This document shows positions 16,584 through 24,998 of a stretch of 64,000 bases of DNA, one piece after another. The stretch is from Flammeovirga sp. OC4 (GTDB lineage: Bacteria > Bacteroidota > Bacteroidia > Cytophagales > Flammeovirgaceae), in NCBI RefSeq assembly GCF_000812565.1, contig NZ_JTAM01000002.1, forward strand, positions 248,001 through 312,000, in the 5' to 3' direction. The notes below the pieces were generated by a model. It searched no databases and was not told the origin of the DNA. It saw only the letters and a list, made by a program, of their open reading frames with translations. Position numbers and translations under genes: made by a program. Position 1 is the stretch's first letter; every line of letters starts with the position of its first letter.

Positions 16584-19007
16584 TTAGATTTGTTTTAAGT
16601 GGAAAAGCTCAATAGCAATATTATCCGCTTCATCAAAGAATCCTTCCCCAAACTCGTTGTCGAGTTCTCCATCTTTTAAGATGTTGAGTAAAGCCACTTG
16701 AGATTTTCCTTCAGGTACCCTTTCAGGGTTATATAGGTAGTATATTTTAGACTGGTAAGGTGTGATTTTTCGCTTGGCGGTCCAGTATTGTAATTTTCTG
16801 ATTAAATATTCTGAGTGTGTTTCAATTAAGAAATCCGTCTCATAACGTAAAGAAGCATCAATGATCAGGTCAGCTAATTTTGATTGTAATCGAGGGTGAA
16901 GGTTGGTTTCAGGTTCCTCAATTAATAGTGAACGGTGGTCATTTAATGCTATTTTAAGAAGAATAGGAAGGAGTTGTGAGATGCCATAACCAAGGTCTGC
17001 AAGGTCTAAAGCATGTCCTTTTCTGTTGGTAATAATCACATCAGAAGCAATTCCTTTAACGGAGTTAATCTGAATATCGTGACCAATTTCAAATTCTTGA
17101 ATCCATTTCTTGACAAACTCCTTTGCTTTTTCGTCTGCATTCTTGCCAAATTCAAAAAGGAGGTCACTCAAGACATTGCCTTCTGTATGCAATAAAATCC
17201 TTTTTGTACTACCTCTTTGAGCTTCTAATAGTCCAAAATTGAATAACTTACCACAAGATTTGAAGATGTGTTTAATACCACTGACACCTTCTTCTATCAT
17301 TTTTAAGAAACCACTCTGAAGTATCTTATCAATATTTACTTCAAACAGTTTAGCATATTGTTCACTTGTTAAAGGTAATTCAGGTAAATAATCCAATTCT
17401 TCCAAAGAGTTATAGGCCTCTTTTCGATCAAGAATTTTACGATCATTATGATCTAATAATGGTAAATCTCTTAATAAGAATCCTAATGATGCAACTTTGT
17501 ACCCTTTACCGTCTTCCTTTCTTTCCGCTAAAAGACGTACAAGATCGTCTTTTTTGAAACTATTTATTTTTTTGACTTTAGGCTGGAATTCAGTCATAAA
17601 TGAATTCAATCGAGAGCCAAGAAGTACCATTAGTTTTTTATGAGCTACTTCTGCTACAGCATCTAATAAGTTCTCATCAATTTCACCTAAGGCCTTTTTT
17701 AATTTATCTTTATTGATCGAAAAGTGCTTTTGAGCCGGAGCTTCTAAGTCCATTCCTGCACCGTATTGATACAAGTTTTGAAGATCAAAAAAGCTGGTAA
17801 ATACAGGAATTTCTCCATCCGTTTTGAAATAATCACCTCTATGTCCTGCAGCTAATAAGTAGCTGTTCCCATTTTCAGAGCCCACATAATGTAGACTTCC
17901 GTTGCTCAATGGAGAGTAGATTAGTTTTTTCTTTCTTGTAAAACGCTCTCTATAGGCTAATTCAATGTGGCAAAGCTTTCCTTCTTTGCTATCATAATGT
18001 AATTCTAAAAATAAGCTCTCTGTTGTATTAACGCCTACAGGTTTAAAAGTGTAGATGATTTCTTTGGAGTTGATATTTAAAATATCTCTCACCAACGAAG
18101 ACATTGGAATGTCCATTTCTAACCAAGAAATCAAAGCTGATCTTAATTCCTCAACATCAGTAATATCATTTTTTTCAATTACTTTTTTCCACCTTTCATT
18201 ATGTGCTTTTGTTTCCTCAGCATCTCTGAGTGGAGTAACTGTAGCCTCAGTAAGGTGTTTTATTTTTTTGATCCCTCTGAGTTCATGCTCTCTATGTTCC
18301 TCATACCAAGCTTTCTTGATTAAGTCTGCAAAGAAGGCCCCAGAAAGGTTTTTCGGAATCTTAAAACTATCCTCAAGAGGAATTTCAAGTTCCTTTAGCA
18401 TATCATATATCTTAGCCGCTTTTTCAAACAGCTTTTCGATGTTGTCAACCGTAATTCTTTCTTCAAATGCAATATGAAGCAATTGATGAAGTAGATTTTT
18501 GATGGTATTTGTACTCTCGATTTCCTTTGATCGTGTCAATTTCTGAATATGACGGATCATGAATTGTGCTCTATTGATTAAAATACCTCTCAAGAAATAC
18601 ATCCAATTTTTCCAGTTGGGAGTTTGGAGTAAATCCTGTAAACTTTCTACGTTTTCAAGGTCAGTATAGGCGATTGAAATGCTTCGTTGTCCTAATTCAA
18701 ACTTTTTGAAAGGGGCAATTCCAGGTTGTGGAGCAAATTCTAATATAAATTTTATAGGTTTTCCCTCATCTGTATCATGGTTTCTCGCCTTAGAAATATT
18801 GCCAAGGTTGTGGTAAGATCCTCGAAAGTCAAGTTCTTCTAATCTATTTTTTATGCCATTATCTTGTAATAATAGTAATGCTTTAAATAGTGAACTTTTA
18901 CCGCTACTATTTGTTCCAGTAAGAACATTTAGAGGAGAAAAATTGAAGGTTGTACTTTCTTTGAAAACTCTAAAGTTTTCCAATGTTAGGCTTTTGATAT
19001 TGGCCAT
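16584..19007 (-). CDS. AAA family ATPase, DUF3696 type (OLD/RecF-like)
   Basis: 807 residues. The N-terminus has the RecF/SMC-like opening SLTLENFRVF and Walker A GTNSSGKSS (31-39). The C-terminal half has the signature ADLGYGISQLLPIL, Walker B LLIEEPETNLHP (near 693-705) and the switch motif LIETHSEYLIRKL. The last residues (KDGELDNEFGEGFFDEAD) match the DUF3696 tail. A long insertion of about 500 residues, mostly helical, separates the two ATPase halves. No TOPRIM domain is fused. Such ATPases are common sensors or motors in two-gene anti-phage modules (compare Septu PtuA, Gabija GajA, PARIS AriA). Here the partner is the 353-residue gene 25 bases downstream. Start ATG 19005-19007. Confidence 0.9.
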   Translation of the reverse strand: MANIKSLTLENFRVFKESTTFNFSPLNVLTGTNSSGKSSLFKALLLLQDNGIKNRLEELDFRGSYHNLGNISKARNHDTDEGKPIKFILEFAPQPGIAPFKKFELGQRSISIAYTDLENVESLQDLLQTPNWKNWMYFLRGILINRAQFMIRHIQKLTRSKEIESTNTIKNLLHQLLHIAFEERITVDNIEKLFEKAAKIYDMLKELEIPLEDSFKIPKNLSGAFFADLIKKAWYEEHREHELRGIKKIKHLTEATVTPLRDAEETKAHNERWKKVIEKNDITDVEELRSALISWLEMDIPMSSLVRDILNINSKEIIYTFKPVGVNTTESLFLELHYDSKEGKLCHIELAYRERFTRKKKLIYSPLSNGSLHYVGSENGNSYLLAAGHRGDYFKTDGEIPVFTSFFDLQNLYQYGAGMDLEAPAQKHFSINKDKLKKALGEIDENLLDAVAEVAHKKLMVLLGSRLNSFMTEFQPKVKKINSFKKDDLVRLLAERKEDGKGYKVASLGFLLRDLPLLDHNDRKILDRKEAYNSLEELDYLPELPLTSEQYAKLFEVNIDKILQSGFLKMIEEGVSGIKHIFKSCGKLFNFGLLEAQRGSTKRILLHTEGNVLSDLLFEFGKNADEKAKEFVKKWIQEFEIGHDIQINSVKGIASDVIITNRKGHALDLADLGYGISQLLPILLKIALNDHRSLLIEEPETNLHPRLQSKLADLIIDASLRYETDFLIETHSEYLIRKLQYWTAKRKITPYQSKIYYLYNPERVPEGKSQVALLNILKDGELDNEFGEGFFDEADNIAIELFHLKQI

Positions 19008-19008
19008 G

Positions 19009-19104
19009 ATGAGGTTTATAAATTAGTCTACAAAAAGATTGATTATAATATTTATTCTTTTCTGTCTAAAAACAACAAAATTAAAAGAAATAATGAGGTT
19101 TATA
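19009..19104. repeat. 12-base direct repeat upstream of the ATPase cassette
   Basis: ATGAGGTTTATA occurs at 19009-19020, immediately before the ATPase start codon, and again at 19093-19104. The copies are 84 bases apart in the same orientation. They could bind a regulator or be a small duplication; no function is shown. Confidence 0.4.
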
Positions 19105-19218
19105 GCTGTTAATCAATCTAACAAAAGTAACATATTAAGCTGATTCAAACAAGTGTTAACGAGTTAATATGTTACTTATAACGAATCAACGAGTGTGTAA
19201 TGTTGTGAGCGGGTTATT

Positions 19219-19623
19219 TTATGGAGCTTCAAAGTTAATTTTACTATGAGTACCATCACAATACGGCTTATTATTCGATGCACCACATCGGCAAAGTGCA
19301 ATTTGTTTTTGATCCAATACTTCTTTTTTACCGTCAATTTCAATGCTTATTTTACCTTTGACAAGTACAGGCCCATTTTTTAATACTTGAACCTCAGTCA
19401 GTGGAGTATCCTCAACAGTTTCTTCTTTTAATGATAAGGCTTGAGAGGGGCAATTCCGAACAGTTTCAATAATTTTTTCATCCGTTGATTGTTCCAAGTC
19501 GATCCAAGGTTTACGTTTTGGATTAAATACCCTTGGTAAGCTTTTGAAACATTTTTCGGAGTGAATACATTTTTCAGGTTCCCATAGTACAGAAATAACT
19601 CCTTTGGTATACGTCTTTTTCAT
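19219..19623 (-). CDS. Iron-sulfur protein: Fer4_19 (YjdI-like) fused to CDGSH domain
   Basis: 134 residues. The N-terminal part (1-65) matches the YjdI-like mono-cluster ferredoxin family, with Cys19, Cys25, 'PWIDLEQ' and the NCPSQAL motif (Cys58). The C-terminal part carries the CDGSH [2Fe-2S] motif: C111-x-C113-x8-C122-D-G-T-H126. CDGSH proteins hold a redox-labile, pH-sensitive 2Fe-2S cluster with three Cys and one His. Fusions of these two domains occur in bacteria and are thought to act in redox or Fe-S homeostasis. It is soluble and monocistronic, divergent from the DUF389 gene. Confidence 0.9.
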   Translation of the reverse strand: MKKTYTKGVISVLWEPEKCIHSEKCFKSLPRVFNPKRKPWIDLEQSTDEKIIETVRNCPSQALSLKEETVEDTPLTEVQVLKNGPVLVKGKISIEIDGKKEVLDQKQIALCRCGASNNKPYCDGTHSKINFEAP

Positions 19624-19931
19624 AATAGTGAGCTAATGGTGATAGAACATATTTTTTATTAAAATTCACAATTTCAACGTTAAAAAGTAAATCCTTAATT
19701 CTCCCTTGTGTTGGTTACAAATACGCTTTTAATGTTCATTTAGAATCTAATAAATTATCAAGGTATTTCGAAATTATAAGACTCAAATTTTAGTGTAAAT
19801 AAAAAAATACTTAAATTCTTGATTTGTAATTGAATTGTACGCTTTATTTACAGTCAATTAGGGCATGCTATTTTCTAAACCATCAGACTTTATCATGCAC
19901 TGAGATTATTGCCAAATTAAACTAATGCAGT
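19624..19931. other. Divergent intergenic region, 308 bases
   Basis: AT-rich spacer between the divergent Fe-S protein and DUF389 genes. It should contain both promoters. I found no exact TAnnTTTG on either strand, no strong dyad and no small ORF worth reporting. Confidence 0.5.
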
Positions 19932-21383
19932 ATGAGTGAGACGAGTACTAGAAACTTTATGTATGCTTTTAGAAAGCTAGCCGTTGAAACTTTAAGTATT
20001 CGAGAAGGATCTGACCCTGAAGCAACCATTGAAGGAATCAAAAAGGATATCAGCTTTAAAGGTCATGCGGCCTGGATTTTAATTTTCTCTATACTTATCG
20101 CCTCCATTGGTCTAAACGCTAATTCAACAGCCACAGTCATAGGAGCCATGCTTATTTCTCCACTAATGGGACCAATTTTAGGGATTGGCACCGCCATTGG
20201 TATCCATGATGTTGATATGATGAAAAGGGCATTAAAAAACATAGGTATTGCTGTTTTTATCAGTTTGGCCACTTCCACATTGTACTTTGCTTTAACGCCA
20301 TTAAACTTGGAACAGTCAGAACTTTTAGCAAGAACTAAACCCACTATTCTTGATGTGTTTATTGCCTTTTTTGGTGGTTTTTCAGGTATTATTGCTGGTT
20401 CAAGAAAAGAGAAAAGTAATGTGATTCCAGGGGTTGCGATCGCTACAGCATTAATGCCTCCATTGTGTACTGCCGGGTATGGATTGGCAACGGGCATGTA
20501 TAGCTACTTCTTAGGTGCCTTTTATTTATTTTTCATTAATTCCGTTTTCATCAGTCTATCTACTTACATTGTAGTGAAGTTTTTAGGTTTTCCTGTAAAG
20601 ACTTTTATTGATCGAGCGAGATATAGAAGATATAGATCCATTCTTTTTGCCTTTCTAATTATTGTGGTCAGTCCAAGTGCTGTCATCTTTTTTAATGTAA
20701 TACAAGAGACACGTTTCAAGATTGCTGTTGATGCTTTTATCAAGGAGAATACGGCTTTCAAAGGAAGCGAACTTTTGACGAACAAAGTCACTTATTCTGA
20801 TTCTCTCTCCGTAATTGACTTGTACTATATGGGAAAAAAAATTGATGAAGGACAAATTGTCTTTTTAAATGAAATGATTCCAAGGTATGGCCTTTCTGCA
20901 AAAGAAGACGAGCTATTCCCGTTTACGAAAAAGACTGAAGTGAGAATACATCAAGAAGATGGACAGGACGTTGATATTGATAAAAAGTTTGCACAATATA
21001 GTAATGCACTTCATGTGAATCTGCTGAAAGACATTTATACTAAAAATGATCAGTTGATTAAGGATAAAGATTTAAAAATAAAATTACTGGAAAAGCGGAT
21101 TTTCAATCTCACCAAAGAACAAGAAGATACTTTACACCTCGATCAACTTTCTAAAGAAATTCATTTCCAATTTCCTCAGGTGAAACGTTTTGCGATTAGC
21201 GATATCAAAATACAATCTTGGGAGGGAGACAGCCTTATAAGCGTTAAAAGCCCTGTTTTACTTCTAGAATTGGATGAAGAATTCAAAAAGGAAATAAAAC
21301 AGAGCGAAGAGTTAACGCAACGTACACAAGAATGGATTCGAATCCGCCTTCAAAATGAAAAGATTAAAGCGTTAGTGCTTTAA
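19932..21383 (+). CDS. DUF389 (TIGR00341-like) integral membrane protein
   Basis: 483 residues. Several hydrophobic segments between about 38 and 255 carry the DUF389 core 'NSTATVIGAMLISPLMGPIL' and later 'PGVAIATALMPPLCTAGYGL'. The C-terminal 230 residues are soluble and charged, with a coiled-coil-prone stretch (about 365-405). DUF389 proteins are widespread predicted transporters of unknown substrate. The last 12 bases overlap the convergent 21372-21908 gene. Confidence 0.88.
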   Translation: MSETSTRNFMYAFRKLAVETLSIREGSDPEATIEGIKKDISFKGHAAWILIFSILIASIGLNANSTATVIGAMLISPLMGPILGIGTAIGIHDVDMMKRALKNIGIAVFISLATSTLYFALTPLNLEQSELLARTKPTILDVFIAFFGGFSGIIAGSRKEKSNVIPGVAIATALMPPLCTAGYGLATGMYSYFLGAFYLFFINSVFISLSTYIVVKFLGFPVKTFIDRARYRRYRSILFAFLIIVVSPSAVIFFNVIQETRFKIAVDAFIKENTAFKGSELLTNKVTYSDSLSVIDLYYMGKKIDEGQIVFLNEMIPRYGLSAKEDELFPFTKKTEVRIHQEDGQDVDIDKKFAQYSNALHVNLLKDIYTKNDQLIKDKDLKIKLLEKRIFNLTKEQEDTLHLDQLSKEIHFQFPQVKRFAISDIKIQSWEGDSLISVKSPVLLLELDEEFKKEIKQSEELTQRTQEWIRIRLQNEKIKALVL

Positions 21384-21908
21384 AGAAACCTCTTGAAACT
21401 TTTCTTTTTTTAATTTCAATTGATCCTCCATGTATTCAATATCATCTTCTGATTTGATGATATGATAAGAGATAGATAACCTGTTTTCATGAGTAGCCAA
21501 GGCTTCATGAGGTTTGATTTTAATCGAAGACGGAAAATGCCAAACAGAGTAGTTGAAGGATAAATACTTTATCATTTGTACGTTATCTTTCATCTTATAG
21601 AAATGCTCGAAAATCTCAGGTTTATTGAATAAATACGTATACTTTTTCGATAACCAATAATAATAGTCGGCCCAGCTTTCTATGGCATAATACTGATCTT
21701 CGGCTTCATAGTATTCATAAACTAAGTTTGAATAAGACAACGAATCACTCTTAATTCCTTTCCCCGTAATATGCGGAGGAGGGGAATTGACAAAGGCTTC
21801 ATAATCGTCAAATTGATCTACTGTGATCTCTTTGTATGAAGTTCGTTGTGCATGAGCAACTAGGTTTGTAAAATACAATAAAGCGATAATAAGAGTTAGT
21901 GATTTCAT
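21372..21908 (-). CDS. Small secreted protein of unknown function
   Basis: 178 residues from ATG 21908. An upstream in-frame GTG (21926) would only add residues before a good signal peptide (MKSLTLIIALLYFTNLVAHA, cleavage before Q), so the ATG is preferred. The mature protein is rich in Tyr, Glu and Ser (YSNLVYEYYEAEDQYYAI) and has no recognised domain. Its 3' end overlaps the convergent DUF389 gene by 12 bases, so the two mRNAs are complementary at their ends. Confidence 0.7.
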   Translation of the reverse strand: MKSLTLIIALLYFTNLVAHAQRTSYKEITVDQFDDYEAFVNSPPPHITGKGIKSDSLSYSNLVYEYYEAEDQYYAIESWADYYYWLSKKYTYLFNKPEIFEHFYKMKDNVQMIKYLSFNYSVWHFPSSIKIKPHEALATHENRLSISYHIIKSEDDIEYMEDQLKLKKEKFQEVSLKH

Positions 21909-22027
21909 AGTTAATTGATTAAGCACGAGAAACTAGAGATAATATTGTTATTGAAAATATAGGTAATTATTTACATTTATTTAAATATAACAAAACGTAA
22001 ACCTCTTAAAATCTGTTATTTAACATT

Positions 22028-22065
22028 AAAGCCTTCACTATACTGTAGAATATAATGAAGGCTTT
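22028..22065 (-). terminator. Possible terminator hairpin after uraA
   Basis: A 15-base stem with one mismatch (AAAGCCTTCACTATA with TATAATGAAGGCTTT) lies 76 bases past the uraA stop codon. It lacks a good U-tract on the minus strand, so it may only act as a 3' stabilising hairpin. Confidence 0.45.
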
Positions 22066-22140
22066 GTACTTTATTGATAACTATATGAAATACAGCTCTT
22101 GTTGAAACAACTAAAATATCACTTTGTTTTCTTTACTTGC

Positions 22141-23364
22141 TTAAATGTCTTTAGGGAGGAGTTTGTTGAGCAACACACCCATTAGTGCTGCAATTGTTAA
22201 CCCTGAAACTGAAATGGTATTGTAAATAGCAACTTCTTTAATTCCAATTCCTAAAACAAAAATCAATGCTGCTATAATAAGGTTTCTAGAATGTCCAAAA
22301 TCCAATTTTGCAGAAATCAAAGTTCGTACTCCAACTGCGGCAATCATTCCAAATAATATGATAGAAATACCTCCCATTACAGGAACAGGAATTGTCTGTA
22401 ATACCGCACCTACTTTTCCAATCAAACTTAGTAGTATTGCAAAGACAGCAGCTATTCTAATCACTGCGGGATCATAAACTTTTGTGACTGCCAATACTCC
22501 AGTATTTTCACCGTAAGTGGTATTGGCTGGACCTCCAAAGAAACCTGCAATAATTGTTGCTAAGCCATCACCAAGCATTGTTTTGTGGATACCAGGCTTC
22601 TTGAAGAAATTTTTACCCACTACAGCACCATTGGTGGTGATGTCTCCAATGTGTTCAATGAATACAACCAAAGCAATTGGAGCGATGGCGAAGAAACCAG
22701 AAAGTGAGAAAGTAGGTATTGTAAGAATTTGATCAATGGTTTCGCTCGAAAACCCAATCCAATTGGCCTTTTCAATAGCTGTATAATCTACTACTCCCAT
22801 TATAGCGGCGAGAGTATAGCCTACTGTTACTGAAATAAGAATTGGCATTAATCTGAAGAAAGAATTTTTCAACATGGAAGAAATGACCATGGTAACAATG
22901 ACTGACAGTGAAATGAGAAGACTTTGATTGTCAAATTTGCCATCATTATAGCCCGCCATGCTTAACGCTACTGGACTTAATCGTAATCCAATGACCATTA
23001 TTGTAGGTCCAATAACAATAGGGGGGAAGAAAGATTGTACCCTTTTTACACCAAATTTCTTAATCACAAAAGACATAAGGACATAAATGAGTCCAGCTCC
23101 GATGATTCCGGCTTTCACTGAGGCTAGTCCTTCATTTTTTAAGACTAAACTAATGGCGCCAATAAAGGCAAAAGATGAACCTAGAAAAACAGGTACTATT
23201 TTATTGGTTACTTGATGGAATATCAATGTCCCAATACCTGCCGTGAATAGTGCTAAAACTGGATTTAAACCAGTCAGAAAAGGGACAAGAACAGTGGCTC
23301 CAAACATTGCCAATACATGCTGTATACCTAATAAGTATTTCGTTTTCCCCGAAATTGAATCCAT
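22141..23364 (-). CDS. uraA: Uracil/xanthine permease (UraA-like)
   Basis: 407 residues of a 14-helix nucleobase:cation symporter-2 family protein. It opens SGKTKYLLGIQHVLAMFGATVLVPFLTG, the NCS2 signature beginning (stretches here kept short: GIQHVLAMFGATVLVP). The key helix motifs FIEHIGDITTNGA and NTTYGENTGVLAVTKVYDP contain the conserved substrate-site glutamates. It imports uracil (possibly xanthine) with protons across the inner membrane. ATG 23364 was chosen because an upstream GTG (23406) falls within the -7 promoter element at 23406-23413. No pyrimidine salvage gene is adjacent. Confidence 0.92.
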   Translation of the reverse strand: MDSISGKTKYLLGIQHVLAMFGATVLVPFLTGLNPVLALFTAGIGTLIFHQVTNKIVPVFLGSSFAFIGAISLVLKNEGLASVKAGIIGAGLIYVLMSFVIKKFGVKRVQSFFPPIVIGPTIMVIGLRLSPVALSMAGYNDGKFDNQSLLISLSVIVTMVISSMLKNSFFRLMPILISVTVGYTLAAIMGVVDYTAIEKANWIGFSSETIDQILTIPTFSLSGFFAIAPIALVVFIEHIGDITTNGAVVGKNFFKKPGIHKTMLGDGLATIIAGFFGGPANTTYGENTGVLAVTKVYDPAVIRIAAVFAILLSLIGKVGAVLQTIPVPVMGGISIILFGMIAAVGVRTLISAKLDFGHSRNLIIAALIFVLGIGIKEVAIYNTISVSGLTIAALMGVLLNKLLPKDI

Positions 23365-23405
23365 GATTGAATATTTTTGTTGAGTAGCTATTATAACAAA
23401 CCGCA

Positions 23406-23413
23406 CAAAGGTA
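23406..23413 (-). promoter_or_regulatory. -7 promoter element of uraA
   Basis: CAAAGGTA on the plus strand reads TACCTTTG on the minus strand, matching TAnnTTTG. It lies 42 bases upstream of the uraA ATG. It fixes the start codon by excluding the GTG at 23406. Confidence 0.65.
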
Positions 23414-23496
23414 AGTTGTATTATTTCTATTTAGGGTGACAATGATTATTACCTTGTTATGGAAAAGATGTCATACGGTTTTATTGACAAATATTA

Positions 23497-23528
23497 AGCC
23501 CTTGTCCAATTTAATATGAACAAGGGCT
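23497..23528 (-). terminator. Hairpin after the metallophosphoesterase gene
   Basis: AGCCCTTGT (23497-23505) pairs with ACAAGGGCT (23520-23528) around a 14-base loop. It is 64 bases downstream of the minus-strand metallophosphoesterase stop. T-rich flanks make termination plausible. Confidence 0.55.
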
Positions 23529-23591
23529 CAATTGATTATAAATGTTGGCGTGATAATGAATCATCGCCATTTCAATCATGGATTCCTATGA

Positions 23592-24869
23592 TTAGGCTGT
23601 CGCTTCTTTTCTAAGTGTAATCTCAGTGATTTCTGGATCCATACCGATTCTTCCAGCATAAGCGTGATAGCCAAAACCACGGTTAACATAAAGCTTTTGC
23701 TTGCCTTTTTCGTAAAGACCCGCCCAACGAGGGTATTTATACTGAACAGGACTCCACTTAATCCCTGGAATCTCAATTCCGAACTGCATACCATGAGTGT
23801 GACCTGCTAAAGTAAGGTCCATGTCTTTATGATCGAGCACTTGAGCATCCCAGTGTGATGGATCATGAGAAAGTAATATTTTGAAAGGAATATTTTCTAA
23901 GCCCTCATTCGCTTTATTGATATCACCAAATTGAGGGAATGGGCGTAACCCCCAGTTTTCAACCCCTAAAATGCCTATTTTTTCGCCGTCGATCTCTAAT
24001 GTTCTGTTTTCATTTAGTAAAAGATCAAACCCCATGTCTCTGTTTCTTTGTTTCACAAGGTCAAGATTGGCTTTCTTGTCCGCTGGAGAATTCCATTGTA
24101 CATAATCACCATAGTCATGGTTACCCAAAATAGAGTACATTCCTTTTTTTGCTCTGAGCTGTTTGAAAACTTCTACCCAGCCATCTGTTTCTGAAGCATA
24201 GTTATTGACAAGATCCCCTGTAAAGAAAATAACGTCAGGATTACGATCATTGATCATTTTAACTGCTTTGGACACAGAATCATGACCTTTTGGAAAACTA
24301 CCAATATGAATGTCTGAAATATGAATGACCTTCAACCCATCAAATGCATCAGGGAGGTTGGGGTAGGATAACGACTTTCTAATTACTCTAAAATTGAAAC
24401 GTCCTTTTGTTAGACCATACGCAAATGCTCCAAGTGGAACTGTCGCCAAGCCAGCACCCAATAAAGTTAAGAATTTAGTTCTTGAAATAGGAGTACCGTT
24501 GGAGTTGACACTATCTGAAGAGCCATTACTAAAGAAATGAACCAATCTATTCCCTAAAAAGGCTAGATCATCAGCTCCATGGAAAATATTAAATACTAAC
24601 TTGGTGGCCAATGACATTAAAATAAAGGCATTAATTGTAAAAATAGTATTGGTAAACGCAGGATCTCTAAACTTATCCATATTGAGTACCATCCAGCCAA
24701 TAGCCATATAAATACCAAGACTTTCTAACCAAAACAATAGGGTAGATAGTTGTTTGTAGATCGTTTTACTATTTTCTGTTATAAGACGAATTCCTTTGAA
24801 GGCGTATAAATCAATCGCTAGTAAGAAGGCGAAAGCTATCCCTAGGAATATTAAAGCTCTACTATTCAT
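23592..24869 (-). CDS. Membrane-anchored metallophosphoesterase
   Basis: 425 residues. The N-terminal 150 residues hold about four hydrophobic helices (roughly 5-23, 42-62, 76-96, 132-152). The catalytic calcineurin-like domain follows with all metal motifs: VIHISDIHIGS (DxH), FFTGDLVNN (GD), ILGNHDYG (GNHD), ILLSHDPSHWD and LAGHTHGMQ (GHxH). The catalytic domain most resembles YkuE/YaeI-type phosphodiesterases, which act on lipid or nucleotide phosphates. It should face the periplasm or cytoplasm beside the inner membrane. It is monocistronic. Confidence 0.93.
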   Translation of the reverse strand: MNSRALIFLGIAFAFLLAIDLYAFKGIRLITENSKTIYKQLSTLLFWLESLGIYMAIGWMVLNMDKFRDPAFTNTIFTINAFILMSLATKLVFNIFHGADDLAFLGNRLVHFFSNGSSDSVNSNGTPISRTKFLTLLGAGLATVPLGAFAYGLTKGRFNFRVIRKSLSYPNLPDAFDGLKVIHISDIHIGSFPKGHDSVSKAVKMINDRNPDVIFFTGDLVNNYASETDGWVEVFKQLRAKKGMYSILGNHDYGDYVQWNSPADKKANLDLVKQRNRDMGFDLLLNENRTLEIDGEKIGILGVENWGLRPFPQFGDINKANEGLENIPFKILLSHDPSHWDAQVLDHKDMDLTLAGHTHGMQFGIEIPGIKWSPVQYKYPRWAGLYEKGKQKLYVNRGFGYHAYAGRIGMDPEITEITLRKEATA

Positions 24870-24998
24870 TTTGTATAATTTAATTTGACACTTTTACCTG
24901 TTTAAACAACTATTATACTAAAAGGTATAAACTGACAAATTGTCCTAATGTTTAGTAAACCTTCTAAACAAATAGTAAGAGTTTTCAAAAATGTAATT

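Noticed and set aside
22028-22065. Riboswitch or attenuator for uraA
   Set aside because: The hairpin is downstream, not upstream, of uraA, and no PyrR-type leader was seen before the gene.
23365-23406. Longer uraA start at GTG 23406
   Set aside because: It falls in the minus-strand TACCTTTG element and would add residues that do not belong to the permease family.
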